Positions 1 to 7,465 of a stretch of 39,556 nucleotides of DNA are shown here, piece by piece. Both the position numbers and the translations under genes were made by a program. The notes beneath the pieces were generated by a model, which was not told the origin of the DNA, searched no databases, and worked only from the letters and a program-made list of their open reading frames with translations. The DNA comes from CAZSAT01 sp964604675 (lineage in GTDB: Bacteria > Myxococcota_A > UBA796 > CAJQPC01). The DNA is taken from NCBI GenBank assembly GCA_964604675.1, contig CAZSAT010000065.1, positions 1-39,556 on the forward strand, in the 5' to 3' direction. The stretch's first letter is position 1. Each line of letters opens with the position of its first letter.

Positions 1-27
1 ATCAACCCGAAGGGCAACGGGAGCTGA
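1..27 (+). CDS. C-terminal tail of an upstream gene (partial)
   Basis: The first bases read in frame as a short hydrophilic tail, INPKGNGS, ending in TGA at 25-27. A convergent gene ends at 83, so this would be the 3' end of a plus-strand gene entering the window. Eight residues cannot identify a family, and the frame choice rests only on the position of the stop and the convergent arrangement. Confidence 0.3.
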   Translation: MNPKGNGS

Positions 28-66
28 GGACCCTGATCGTCGCGGCGCACCATGCTGGAAGTGTAC

Positions 67-84
67 AGCGCTCGCTCCAGCGCT
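67..84. terminator. Possible bidirectional hairpin between convergent genes
   Basis: AGCGCT at 67-72 and again at 79-84 is self-complementary and can form a 6-bp stem with a 6-nt loop. It sits at the converging ends of the partial gene at 1-27 and the minus-strand methyltransferase, whose stop codon it overlaps. There is no U-tract, so it is only a candidate. Confidence 0.25.
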
Positions 85-1225
85 ACCGCCGTGGGCGTGC
101 GCCTGTGGGGGCCTGCTCCGCGATGGGCACGTGCACCAGCCGGCAGTCGATCGGCCCGTTGTGGATCGGGATGCGTCGTTCGGAACGCAGGCCCAGGCGC
201 TTGGCGAGCGGCAACACGGTCAGGATCCAGCAGTCCCAGCCGAGCCACTGGCGGCGCAGGTTGTCGCCCAGATCGCGGTAGGCGGGCGCGAGGTCCTCGA
301 CCTCGCCGAGCCGCTCGCCGTAGGGCGGGTTGCAGACCATCATGCCGGGCTCGGAGCGCGGGGCGAGCTCCCGTGCATCGGCCGACAGGGTGGTCACCCG
401 GTCCAGGAGCCCGCGCGCGGCGAGGTTGCGGCGCGCGTGGTCCAGCACGTTCCGGTCCAGCTCGCTGACCAGCATCGGCGGCAGCTCGGAGGTGCGCACC
501 TCCTTGGCCTCGTCGCGCAGCCGGTTCCAGGTCTGCTGGTCGTGCTGCTTCCAGCCGCTGAAGCCCCAGCGCTGACGACGCAGGCCGGGCGCCACCCCCA
601 GCGCCATCTCCGCGGCCTCGATCACCAGCGTGCCGCTGCCCGCGAAGGGATCTGCGAAGGGCCGGTCGCCCTTCCAGCCCGCGAGCCGGAGGCACGCCGC
701 GGCCAGGGTCTCGCGCAGCGGCGCCACGCCCGCGGTCCGTCCACCGCGCAGGTGCAGCGCCTCGCCCGACAGGTCGATCGCGAGGGTGGCGTGGTCGCCC
801 CGCTGGTGCACGTTCAGGCGGAGGTCCGGGCGGTGGAGCTCCACGTCCGGACGCCGCCCGGTCTCGTCGCGGAGCCGGTCGCAGACCGCGTCCTTGACCT
901 TCAGCGCGCCGTAGCGGCTGTTGCGGATCACGTCGGACCCACCGACGTAGTCCACGGCCAGGGTCTGGTCGGGGCCGAGGTGCCGCTGCCAGGCCACGCT
1001 GCGCACAGCGGTGTAGAGGTCGCGGTCGCTGTGCACGTCGAAGCGCTTCAGGGTGAGCAGCACGCGGCTCGCCACCCGGGACCAGAGGCACGCTCGGTAG
1101 CCATGCTCGAGCGGACCGCTGAAGGTCACGGCACCGCGGCCCGCGGTGGGATCCAGCCCGAGCTCGCGGAGCTCGTCGACGAGCACCTCTTCGGCGCCGC
1201 GGGTGGTGGTGGCCACGAAGTCCAT
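83..1225 (-). CDS. rlmL: THUMP-domain 23S rRNA guanine-N2 methyltransferase (RlmL N-terminal type)
   Basis: Predicted cytoplasmic SAM-dependent enzyme that methylates guanine N2 in 23S rRNA. The 380-residue protein starts with the ferredoxin-like/THUMP region (about 1-155) that grips RNA, followed by a Rossmann methyltransferase: DPFAGSGT at 192-199 is the SAM-binding motif I and NPPYG at 299-303 is the catalytic motif IV of N-methyltransferases. The length matches stand-alone members, which lack the second (RlmK) methyltransferase domain of the E. coli fusion. The ATG at 1225 opens directly into the family-typical N-terminus (MDFVATTTRGAE); I see no clear Shine-Dalgarno. The family is firm; the exact target (G2445 or another base) is inferred. 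Confidence 0.88.
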   Translation of the reverse strand: MDFVATTTRGAEEVLVDELRELGLDPTAGRGAVTFSGPLEHGYRACLWSRVASRVLLTLKRFDVHSDRDLYTAVRSVAWQRHLGPDQTLAVDYVGGSDVIRNSRYGALKVKDAVCDRLRDETGRRPDVELHRPDLRLNVHQRGDHATLAIDLSGEALHLRGGRTAGVAPLRETLAAACLRLAGWKGDRPFADPFAGSGTLVIEAAEMALGVAPGLRRQRWGFSGWKQHDQQTWNRLRDEAKEVRTSELPPMLVSELDRNVLDHARRNLAARGLLDRVTTLSADARELAPRSEPGMMVCNPPYGERLGEVEDLAPAYRDLGDNLRRQWLGWDCWILTVLPLAKRLGLRSERRIPIHNGPIDCRLVHVPIAEQAPTGARPRR

Positions 1226-1346
1226 CGCGCGCAGCTAACGCTTCGAGGTGTCGAGGGTGTCGACGCTGACGACAAGCCGCGCCCGTGGGTGGCGGAATCC
1301 GTCAGGCCGGACCCGCCAAGTCCCTTGAATCGCGAGCCCGAGCCCC

Positions 1347-1361
1347 TGGCACAGAGCCTGC
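1347..1361 (+). promoter_or_regulatory. Sigma-54 (-24/-12) promoter candidate
   Basis: TGGCAC at 1347-1352, a 5-nt spacer, then CTGC at 1358-1361 keeps the required GG-N10-GC geometry and matches the consensus at nearly every position (C replaces T at the start of the -12 element). It lies about 47 bp before the start of the gene at 1409. Sigma-54 control is common in myxobacteria. No enhancer-binding site was identified. Confidence 0.42.
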
Positions 1362-1408
1362 GAGAAGGTCTGCCGAGGGCCGTCCCCAAGGGCCCCGTAG
1401 GAGAAGCC

Positions 1409-1798
1409 ATGACCCTCGGCCACGCCGTCCTGTTCACCCTGCTGGCCCTCACGGTGGGGGTGGTCGACCGCGACCGCCGACGCCTCCACCGGCAGCTCGC
1501 CCGCCACAAGGAGCTCGTGCAGGCGTTCCGTCGCACCACCGCCCGCCAGATGAGCGCCTACCGCCGGCGCCTCTACGCCCTGGAGGAAGACGTCGGTCAC
1601 GACCTCGTGCGGCTGGAGCGCGCCCTGGAGGAGCGCCAGGCCATCGACGAGCCCACCCGGGCGATCCCGCGCCAGCTGCTCCGCCAGGCGGAGCTGCGCG
1701 CCTGGGAGGCCAGCCGGCGCGAGCGCTTCGGCGGCACGCCGCGGGTGCTCGACGAAGCCTTCGAGCAGCCCGAAGCGCCCTCGCTCGCGCGGTCGTAG
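1409..1798 (+). CDS. Small membrane-anchored coiled-coil protein, unknown function
   Basis: The 129-residue protein starts with a single hydrophobic helix (about residues 2-17, AVLFTLLALTVGVV), followed at once by a highly charged, Arg/Glu-rich helical region with heptad-like spacing to about residue 105. That predicts a one-pass inner-membrane protein with a cytoplasmic coiled coil. The frame is open upstream to 131, but an AGGAG at 1399-1403, five bases before the ATG at 1409, and the hydrophobic start decide for 1409. A sigma-54-like promoter lies just upstream. I recognise no family. Confidence 0.65.
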   Translation: MTLGHAVLFTLLALTVGVVDRDRRRLHRQLARHKELVQAFRRTTARQMSAYRRRLYALEEDVGHDLVRLERALEERQAIDEPTRAIPRQLLRQAELRAWEASRRERFGGTPRVLDEAFEQPEAPSLARS

Positions 1799-1856
1799 CG
1801 CCAGCGGAACCAGCGACGACGAGGTCGACGAGACGGGCGACCGCGGGGACTGATCG

Positions 1857-2834
1857 TCAGCGCGCAGCCGCCGCGAAGCGTGCCACCACGTCCCCCGCAG
1901 ACTCCACCTCGGTCACCCCGCCCACCGACTTCCCAGCCTGGAAGAAGTCCTTGTAGTTCATGCCCTGAAGGCTCGCGCGCTTCAGCTGCCAGAGCGACTT
2001 GAGCGTGTAGTACATGCGGGCGTAGTGCTTGCCCTTGGGGTGGCGCAGCATCTTCTTCATCATCGGGCTGGCCTGGGTGCCCGTCTTGCGGATGTAGTCG
2101 GTCTCGATCACCGCCACCGGCACGCCGGAGATCTTGTCGGTGAGCACGATGTCGTCGGGCACGGCGCGGCAGATGGCCGACTTGTAGTCGTCGTGCGCCT
2201 GGCACTCGCTGGTGGCGATGAAGCGGGTGCCCATCTGGACGCCGGCGTAGCCCATCTTCAAGGCGCGCACGAAGTCCGCCTCCGAGCCGACGCCGCCGGC
2301 GCACACCAAGGGCACGCCCAGCGGAGCCAGCTCCTGGATCAGGGCCTCGGGATCGCGCTGCCCGGCGTGGCCGCCCGCCCGCGCGTTCACGCAGATCAGC
2401 CCGTCGACCCCCTCGGCGAGGGCCTTCTCGGCCCACTTCCGCTCCGTGACGTCGTGGAAGACCGTGCCGCCGACCGCATGCACCTGGTCCACCACCTTCC
2501 TGGGGTTGCCGAGCGCGGTGACGAAGAACCGGATGCCTTCCTCCAGGGCGATCTCCACCCACTCGTCCATCTTCTCCTCGTACTTCTTGGAGGACTTCTC
2601 CACGAGCGCGTTGAAGCCGATGGGCTTGTCGGTGAGCGACTTGATGTGGCGCAGGCCTTCGCGGAACTCGTAGCCCGACACGTAGGTCAGGCTGATCGGC
2701 TGCACCACGCCGATGCCGCCGGCTTCGGACACGGCGGCCACGAGCTCGGGGTTGGAGCAGGGGTACATCGCGCCGCAGATGAGCGGGATGTCGATGCCGA
2801 GGGTCTCGGTCAGGGGCGTGGTCAGCAGGCTCAT
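1857..2834 (-). CDS. Nitronate monooxygenase / 2-nitropropane dioxygenase-like FMN protein
   Basis: The 325-residue TIM-barrel flavoprotein belongs to the nitronate monooxygenase family, whose members oxidise nitronates or related substrates using FMN; relatives include FabK-type enoyl-ACP reductases. Visible signatures are the N-terminal barrel strand (IPLICGAMYPCSNPELVAAVSEAGG), NARAGGHAG with the phosphate/active-site His region near 185, CAGGVG, and MGTRFIATSEC near 230. The frame is open to 2918, but that extension overlaps the next gene and is not family-like, so the ATG at 2834 is preferred. The exact substrate cannot be read from the sequence. The upstream minus-strand YkgJ-type gene ends 37 bp away and could be co-transcribed. 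Confidence 0.85.
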   Translation of the reverse strand: MSLLTTPLTETLGIDIPLICGAMYPCSNPELVAAVSEAGGIGVVQPISLTYVSGYEFREGLRHIKSLTDKPIGFNALVEKSSKKYEEKMDEWVEIALEEGIRFFVTALGNPRKVVDQVHAVGGTVFHDVTERKWAEKALAEGVDGLICVNARAGGHAGQRDPEALIQELAPLGVPLVCAGGVGSEADFVRALKMGYAGVQMGTRFIATSECQAHDDYKSAICRAVPDDIVLTDKISGVPVAVIETDYIRKTGTQASPMMKKMLRHPKGKHYARMYYTLKSLWQLKRASLQGMNYKDFFQAGKSVGGVTEVESAGDVVARFAAAAR

Positions 2835-2871
2835 GGCCAGGCTGTATCGCGATCCAGTGCTGGTTGAATGG

Positions 2872-3159
2872 TCATTCAGCGAGCCCGAGCCGCAAGCGGG
2901 CGTCGCGGCAGTTCTCACCGCCGAGCTCGAAGTCCCGGCAGGTCTGCGGGCGCGTGGCGTAGATCCGGCAAGAGAAGGTGCCCAGGCCGCCGTCGAGGCA
3001 GGAGCAGCGCTCCCGATCCCGCCGCAGGTTGAAGCGGCCGTCGACCGCCACGACCAGCTCCGGGTGCACCTTCAGGAACACCTCGTCGGGGTCCAGCTCG
3101 ATCGCGTGGTAGGCCTCGCGGCAGCAGGCGCCGCAGTCCGCGCAGTCGGGTAGGTCCAT
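2872..3159 (-). CDS. YkgJ-family cysteine cluster protein
   Basis: Small protein (95 residues) with the Cys pattern of the YkgJ/UPF0153 metal-binding family: CADCGACC near the N-terminus, then CSC, FSCRIYATRPQTCRDF and a final Cys, which probably coordinate a zinc or iron-sulfur site. The role is not established for the family. The ATG at 3159 is chosen because GAGGTG lies five bases upstream; the frame is open to 3183, but that would overlap the divergent gene at 3182. The 22-bp gap between the two divergent starts must hold little more than ribosome sites, so the promoters probably lie inside the opposing genes. Confidence 0.85.
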   Translation of the reverse strand: MDLPDCADCGACCREAYHAIELDPDEVFLKVHPELVVAVDGRFNLRRDRERCSCLDGGLGTFSCRIYATRPQTCRDFELGGENCRDARLRLGLAE

Positions 3160-3181
3160 CGCCACCTCGTTATCCCGCCGC

Positions 3182-3823
3182 ATGGCCGACTCCTACGTCG
3201 AAGACCGCCCCGTCACCGCCCGCTACCTCGATCCGCTCGAGCTGGTCTGGCTGGCCACCGCCCGGCGGCTGGGGCTGACCGTTCGCCGCGATCCCGACGT
3301 GTTCGCGGCGACCGATGGCCGCGGGCTCCTTCGCCTCTCCACCCGTGAGCACCTCGACGCCGACGACTCGGTCGCGCAGATGGTCTTCCACGAGATCTGC
3401 CACTGGATCGTGAACGGCCGCGAGGCGGTCAACCAGCCGGACTGGGGCTTCGAGCTGGACTGGGAAGAGGACGGGCGCGAGTACGCCACGCAGCGCCTGC
3501 AGGCCGCCCTCGCCGATCGGCACGGACTCCGCAGCTTCTTCTCGTCCACGGGCAGCTACCGCGGCTACTTCGACCGCCTGGGAGACGACGCGCTCGCGCC
3601 CCTGGACGGCAGCCCGGAAGAAGCCCGCGTGGCCGGTCTGGCCCGCGAAGCGCTGGCCCGCGCCGACGAGGCTCCCTGGTCGGAGCCGCTGGGCGACGCC
3701 CTGACCTCCACCGCCGCCATGCACGCGCTGGTGTCGCCCTTCCTCGCCCACTACGCCACCGACGACGACGACCCGCTGCCCTCGCTCTGGGACCCCTCAC
3801 GTCCCGTCGGAGTCGATCCGTAG
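3182..3823 (+). CDS. HExxH putative zinc metallopeptidase-like protein
   Basis: This 213-residue soluble protein carries HEICH at residues 70-74 inside a hydrophobic helix (MVFHEICHWIV), the zinc-binding signature of gluzincin-type peptidases. A Glu/Asp-rich stretch follows (FELDWEEDGREYATQ), where a third ligand could sit. There is no signal peptide or membrane segment. It starts 22 bp from the divergent Cys-cluster gene, a possible metal-linked pair. I do not recognise the family beyond the motif; it may be a structural metal site rather than a protease. Confidence 0.7.
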   Translation: MADSYVEDRPVTARYLDPLELVWLATARRLGLTVRRDPDVFAATDGRGLLRLSTREHLDADDSVAQMVFHEICHWIVNGREAVNQPDWGFELDWEEDGREYATQRLQAALADRHGLRSFFSSTGSYRGYFDRLGDDALAPLDGSPEEARVAGLAREALARADEAPWSEPLGDALTSTAAMHALVSPFLAHYATDDDDPLPSLWDPSRPVGVDP

Positions 3824-3849
3824 CCTCGGGGGAACACCCCGGAGGCAGG

Positions 3850-4638
3850 ATGTCCCGCAGCTACGCCATGACTGCGCTCGACGAGCAGGCCGAGCTCCCC
3901 CGACTCGAGCTCCAGGCCAGGGTCGCCAGCGAGCTCGAGGAGGCCCTGGTGGCACGCGCACCGATCGCGCCCAGCGACACCGTGGTGGACGTGGGGTGCG
4001 GGCCCGGCTTCTTCACCGGCACGCTCGCGAGCCTGGTGCCCGACGGCTGGGTGTTCGGCGTCGACATCGACGAGGGCCTGCTCGAGCAGGCGCGCGTCGG
4101 GGTCGACCATCCGCGCAGCGTCTTCATCCAGGGGAGCGCCGACGAGCTGCCGCTTCCGGGCGAGGTGGCCGACCTGGTCTACGCCCGCTTCCTCCTCCAG
4201 CACGTGCCCGATCCGACCGGCGTGCTGGTCGAGATGAAGCGCGTCGCCAGGCCGGGCGGGCGCGTGATGACCCTCGACACCGACGACGGCGCCATCGTGG
4301 TGCACCCCGAGCCCGTGGGCCTGCGCAAGCTGCTCAGCGCGTCGCAGACCGCTCAACGCCGGCTCGGCGGCGACCGACACGCCGGGCGCAAGCTCCGCTC
4401 CTGGTACGCGGAGGCCGGCTTCGGGCGAGCCAGCGTGGAGCTCGTGCCCTTCACCAGCGAGATGGTGGGCATCGAGGCCTGGGTCGAGCTGGTGTTGGGC
4501 TTCAAGGCCCAGATCATCACGCCGGACCTGATGAGCCCCGACGCCATCGCGCGCACGCTCGCCAGCTGCCGCGGTCTGGCCGGCGTGGAGGGCGCGTTCG
4601 CCCAGACCCTGGCCTACTTCGGGGACGGCAACGCCTGA
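3850..4638 (+). CDS. Class I SAM-dependent methyltransferase (UbiE/Methyltransf_11 type)
   Basis: A 262-residue Rossmann methyltransferase. Motif I is VVDVGCGPGFF at residues 45-55, followed by the acidic end of strand 2 (VFGVDIDEGLL) and the motif for strand 4 (ADLVYARFLLQHVPDP, about 110-125), then KRVARPGGRVMTLD. The substrate is unknown; UbiE-like members methylate quinones, lipids or small metabolites. An AGG-rich ribosome site (GGAGG at 3841-3845) supports the ATG at 3850. It is followed after 19 bp by a lipoprotein and a thiolase, forming a likely operon. Confidence 0.85.
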   Translation: MSRSYAMTALDEQAELPRLELQARVASELEEALVARAPIAPSDTVVDVGCGPGFFTGTLASLVPDGWVFGVDIDEGLLEQARVGVDHPRSVFIQGSADELPLPGEVADLVYARFLLQHVPDPTGVLVEMKRVARPGGRVMTLDTDDGAIVVHPEPVGLRKLLSASQTAQRRLGGDRHAGRKLRSWYAEAGFGRASVELVPFTSEMVGIEAWVELVLGFKAQIITPDLMSPDAIARTLASCRGLAGVEGAFAQTLAYFGDGNA

Positions 4639-4657
4639 GGCTGGTTAGCCCAGGGGC

Positions 4658-5134
4658 ATGCTCACGGCTCTGATGCTTTCCTGCTCCGGCTGCTCCCCCG
4701 GCGCCGAGGTCCACACCATCTCCACGATGCCCGGCGAGGGCTTCGAGTGGACCTACGAACCGCCCGAGGGGCGCTACCAGCTCTGGATGGACTACGAGCT
4801 CTCCTCCACCCTGAAGGACGCCAACGAGGCGCTGACCTGGAAGATGAGCGGCCCGCTCCGGGTGAACATGGGCACGCGCAGCCTGCTCGACGCGAAGATG
4901 AACTTCCGCCGCGAGGGCGCGCCCACCACCCAATCGGGCGACCTGCGCAAGACGTGGAACGCGCGCGAGGAAGAGCTCGACGGCGTGCTGCACGCCGAGG
5001 GCACGATCTGGCTCGTGGAGCTGCCCGGCCTCGGCGACATGCGAGGTTGGGAGAAGCCCCTCACCTTCAAGGGCAAGCTCATCCAGGGCCGCGACACCAC
5101 CGTCGAGTCCATCACGCTGAGGATCACCGAGTGA
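4658..5134 (+). CDS. Predicted lipoprotein, unknown function
   Basis: A 158-residue protein beginning MLTALMLSCSGC, a very short hydrophobic stretch ending in a lipobox-like LMLSC with Cys9 as the likely lipidated residue. The mature part is beta-rich and Trp/Tyr-containing with no known motif. It ends in the overlap GTGA with the thiolase start at 5131, which points to translational coupling. Function is not recognised. Confidence 0.6.
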   Translation: MLTALMLSCSGCSPGAEVHTISTMPGEGFEWTYEPPEGRYQLWMDYELSSTLKDANEALTWKMSGPLRVNMGTRSLLDAKMNFRREGAPTTQSGDLRKTWNAREEELDGVLHAEGTIWLVELPGLGDMRGWEKPLTFKGKLIQGRDTTVESITLRITE

Positions 5135-6393
5135 AGCCACTTCGCAGAGCCTTCGTCGTCGGCGGCGCGCACACCACCTACCTGGGCAAGGGGCGGCCGG
5201 AGTTCGTGCACCCGCGCCACGCCGAGTGGGGCGAGCGCCACAACCCCAGCCTGGAGGAGCACCTCCGCGAGGCCACCCTGAAGGCCCTCGAGGTTGCGGG
5301 CGTCACCCCCGCCCAGGTCGAGCGCGGGTACGTGTCGAACTTCCTGGGGGAGTGCTTCTCCAAGCAGGGGCACCTGGGCTCGATGCTCGCCGCGGTGCAC
5401 CCCGACCTGGAAGGCAAGCCCTTCGGCCGCATCGAGGCCGCGTGCGCGTCCGGCTCCGCCGCGATCGCCGCGGCCACGGAAGCCATCTGCGCCGGCTGGG
5501 ACGTGGTGCTGGTGGTCGGTGTCGAGGTCGAGACCAACGTCCGCGGGCGCGACGGCGTCGAGTTCATGGCGCGCGCCGCCCACTACGAGAGCCAGCGCGA
5601 GCTCTCCGAGTTCACCTTCCCCCACCTGTTTGCGCGACGGACCCGGGCCTACAAGGACGCCTTCGGCGCCACCGACGAGGACGTGGCCGCGGTGGTGCTC
5701 AAGGCCTACCAGAACGCCGCGAAGAACCCGAAGGCGCTCAAGCACCACGTGGAGATGACGCCGGAGCACGCCACGCATGCGGGCGCGCACAACCCCACCT
5801 TCCTCGAGGATCCCGAGCTGCGACCCCACATGAAGATGAGCGACTCCACCCAGTTCACCGACGGCGCGAGCGCCGTGGTGCTGTGCAGCGAAGCGGGGCT
5901 CGAGAAGCTCGGGATCGCCACCGCGCGCTGCACCGAGATCCTGGCCTGGGGACACAGCACACGGGCCCTGGGCGCGGAGACCGACGGGGCGCGCATGACG
6001 AACCTCCGGGCGGCCGCCGAGGTGGCCTACCGGGACGCGGGCATCACCGCCGCCGACGTCGATCTGGTGGAGCTGCACGACTGCTTCGCCATCTCCGAGC
6101 TCCAGCAGATCGAGGCCCTCGGACTCACGGACGAAGGCCAGGCCGGCGCGGCCCTGCGCGAGGGGACCTTCGACATCGACGGCCGGGTGCCGATCAACAC
6201 CGGCGGTGGCCTGCTCGGCTTCGGCCACCCCATCGGGGCCACGGGCGTCAAGCAGGTCGTCGAGGTCTGGCGGCAGGCGCAGGGTCTCTGCGAGGCCTAC
6301 CAGGTGCCGAACCGGCCGCAGATCGCCGTCACGAGCAACCTGGGCGGCGACGACCGCACGGGCATCGTGATGGTGCACGAGCGCTGCGGCTGA
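5131..6393 (+). CDS. Thiolase (SCP2/lipid-transfer type acetyl-CoA acyltransferase)
   Basis: A 420-residue thiolase that would condense or cleave acyl-CoA in fatty-acid or polyketide-like metabolism. Catalytic landmarks are the nucleophile Cys in EAACASGSAA (about residue 105), the HDCFA block, and the C-terminal GGLLGFGHPIGATG with the active-site His. The C-terminal cysteine motif of classical thiolases is replaced by a GGDDRTG ending, as in SCP2-type enzymes. GTG at 5131 overlaps the preceding stop (GTGA); earlier in-frame starts would run through the lipoprotein. It is followed directly by a response-regulator gene (1 bp gap). Confidence 0.88.
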   Translation: MKPLRRAFVVGGAHTTYLGKGRPEFVHPRHAEWGERHNPSLEEHLREATLKALEVAGVTPAQVERGYVSNFLGECFSKQGHLGSMLAAVHPDLEGKPFGRIEAACASGSAAIAAATEAICAGWDVVLVVGVEVETNVRGRDGVEFMARAAHYESQRELSEFTFPHLFARRTRAYKDAFGATDEDVAAVVLKAYQNAAKNPKALKHHVEMTPEHATHAGAHNPTFLEDPELRPHMKMSDSTQFTDGASAVVLCSEAGLEKLGIATARCTEILAWGHSTRALGAETDGARMTNLRAAAEVAYRDAGITAADVDLVELHDCFAISELQQIEALGLTDEGQAGAALREGTFDIDGRVPINTGGGLLGFGHPIGATGVKQVVEVWRQAQGLCEAYQVPNRPQIAVTSNLGGDDRTGIVMVHERCG

Positions 6394-6394
6394 G

Positions 6395-7465
6395 GTGGCG
6401 CAGCCGCTCCGGGTGCTGGTCGTCGAGGACGACGCGGTCGACAGGAAGTTCCTGGTTCGTTCCCTCCGCCGGGCCGAGAGCGAGGTCGCGATCGAGCAGG
6501 CCGCGGACCTCGCCGGGGCTCGGGAGAAGCTGACCAGCCACCGCTTCGACTGCATCCTGACCGACCTCCGACTCCCCGACGGCGAAGGCACCGAGCTCAT
6601 CGAGGAGACACCGGCAGCTGTCGTGGTCATCACGGGTGGCGACGGGCGGGATGCCCGCGATGCGCTCGCGGCCGGCGCCCAGGACTGGCTCGACAAGGGC
6701 CAGGTGACCTCACACTCCGTGGGCCGCGCGGTGACCTATGCCTGCATGCGCGCGCGGCACGGGGCCATCGAGCGCAGGGTGAAGCGTGCCGAGCGCTTCG
6801 CGGCCGTCGGCCAGGTGGCCGCGATCCTGTCCCACGAGCTCAACAACGCAGGGGCCGTGGTGGTCGGCGTGCTGGAGCTGCTGCAGCTGCGCCTCCAGGA
6901 CGAGCCGGGCTTCGAAGACGACGCGGAGATGCTGCAGAACGCCCTCGACGCCGCGGAACGCACCGCGCGGATCACGCGCGGCCTGATGGGCTACAGCAAG
7001 CTGCGGGTGACGCAGGACCGCGACGTCTTCACCATCGACGAGCTCGCGGACTCCCTGCAGCACCTCTTCGGACAGCGCAGCGGTGGCGTGCGGCTGGAGC
7101 TGAGCCTGGGCGAGGTTCCGCCGCTGCGGGGGGCCGGCGGACCGCTGTTGGACACCCTGGTCGTGATGACCATGACCCTGGCCGAGCGGATCGAGCAGCA
7201 GGAAGGCGTGGTGTCGCTCGCCATTGCGTGGCAGGAGGGACTCCGCGTGCGGGTGAGCTGCGCGGGTCGCCCCTTCCCGCCCGAGGTCCGCGCCCAGGCC
7301 CTCGACGCCTTCCTCCACGTGCACGGAGCCGACTCCGACGCTGCCTTCGGCCTGTGGCTCGCCGACGACGTCACGAGCAGCCTCGGCGGAACGCTGCGCT
7401 TCGGTCGGGACGAGGAGCCGGCCCTCGAGCTGTGGCTTCCGCTCGAGCGCGCTGGAGCCCCATGA
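6395..7465 (+). CDS. Receiver-histidine kinase hybrid with degenerate ATPase domain
   Basis: A soluble 356-residue signalling protein. Residues 1-115 form a receiver domain with all key residues: acidic pocket EDD at 11-13, phospho-acceptor Asp57 (TDLRLPDG), Thr80 and Lys101. A HisKA-like helix with the H-box SHELNN (His147) follows. The ATPase region (about 220-350) has the family layout but lacks the N-box asparagines and the DxGxG loop (SCAGRPFP in its place), keeping only a G2-like GLWLADDV. It probably cannot bind ATP and may act as a phosphotransfer or scaffold protein. GTG at 6395 lies 1 bp after the thiolase stop. The next gene, a full sensor kinase, overlaps by ATGA, making it the obvious partner. 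Confidence 0.8.
   Translation: MAQPLRVLVVEDDAVDRKFLVRSLRRAESEVAIEQAADLAGAREKLTSHRFDCILTDLRLPDGEGTELIEETPAAVVVITGGDGRDARDALAAGAQDWLDKGQVTSHSVGRAVTYACMRARHGAIERRVKRAERFAAVGQVAAILSHELNNAGAVVVGVLELLQLRLQDEPGFEDDAEMLQNALDAAERTARITRGLMGYSKLRVTQDRDVFTIDELADSLQHLFGQRSGGVRLELSLGEVPPLRGAGGPLLDTLVVMTMTLAERIEQQEGVVSLAIAWQEGLRVRVSCAGRPFPPEVRAQALDAFLHVHGADSDAAFGLWLADDVTSSLGGTLRFGRDEEPALELWLPLERAGAP

Noticed and set aside
131..1408. N-terminal extension of the small membrane protein
   Set aside because: It would run antisense through the rRNA methyltransferase; the AGGAG and hydrophobic start place the gene at 1409.
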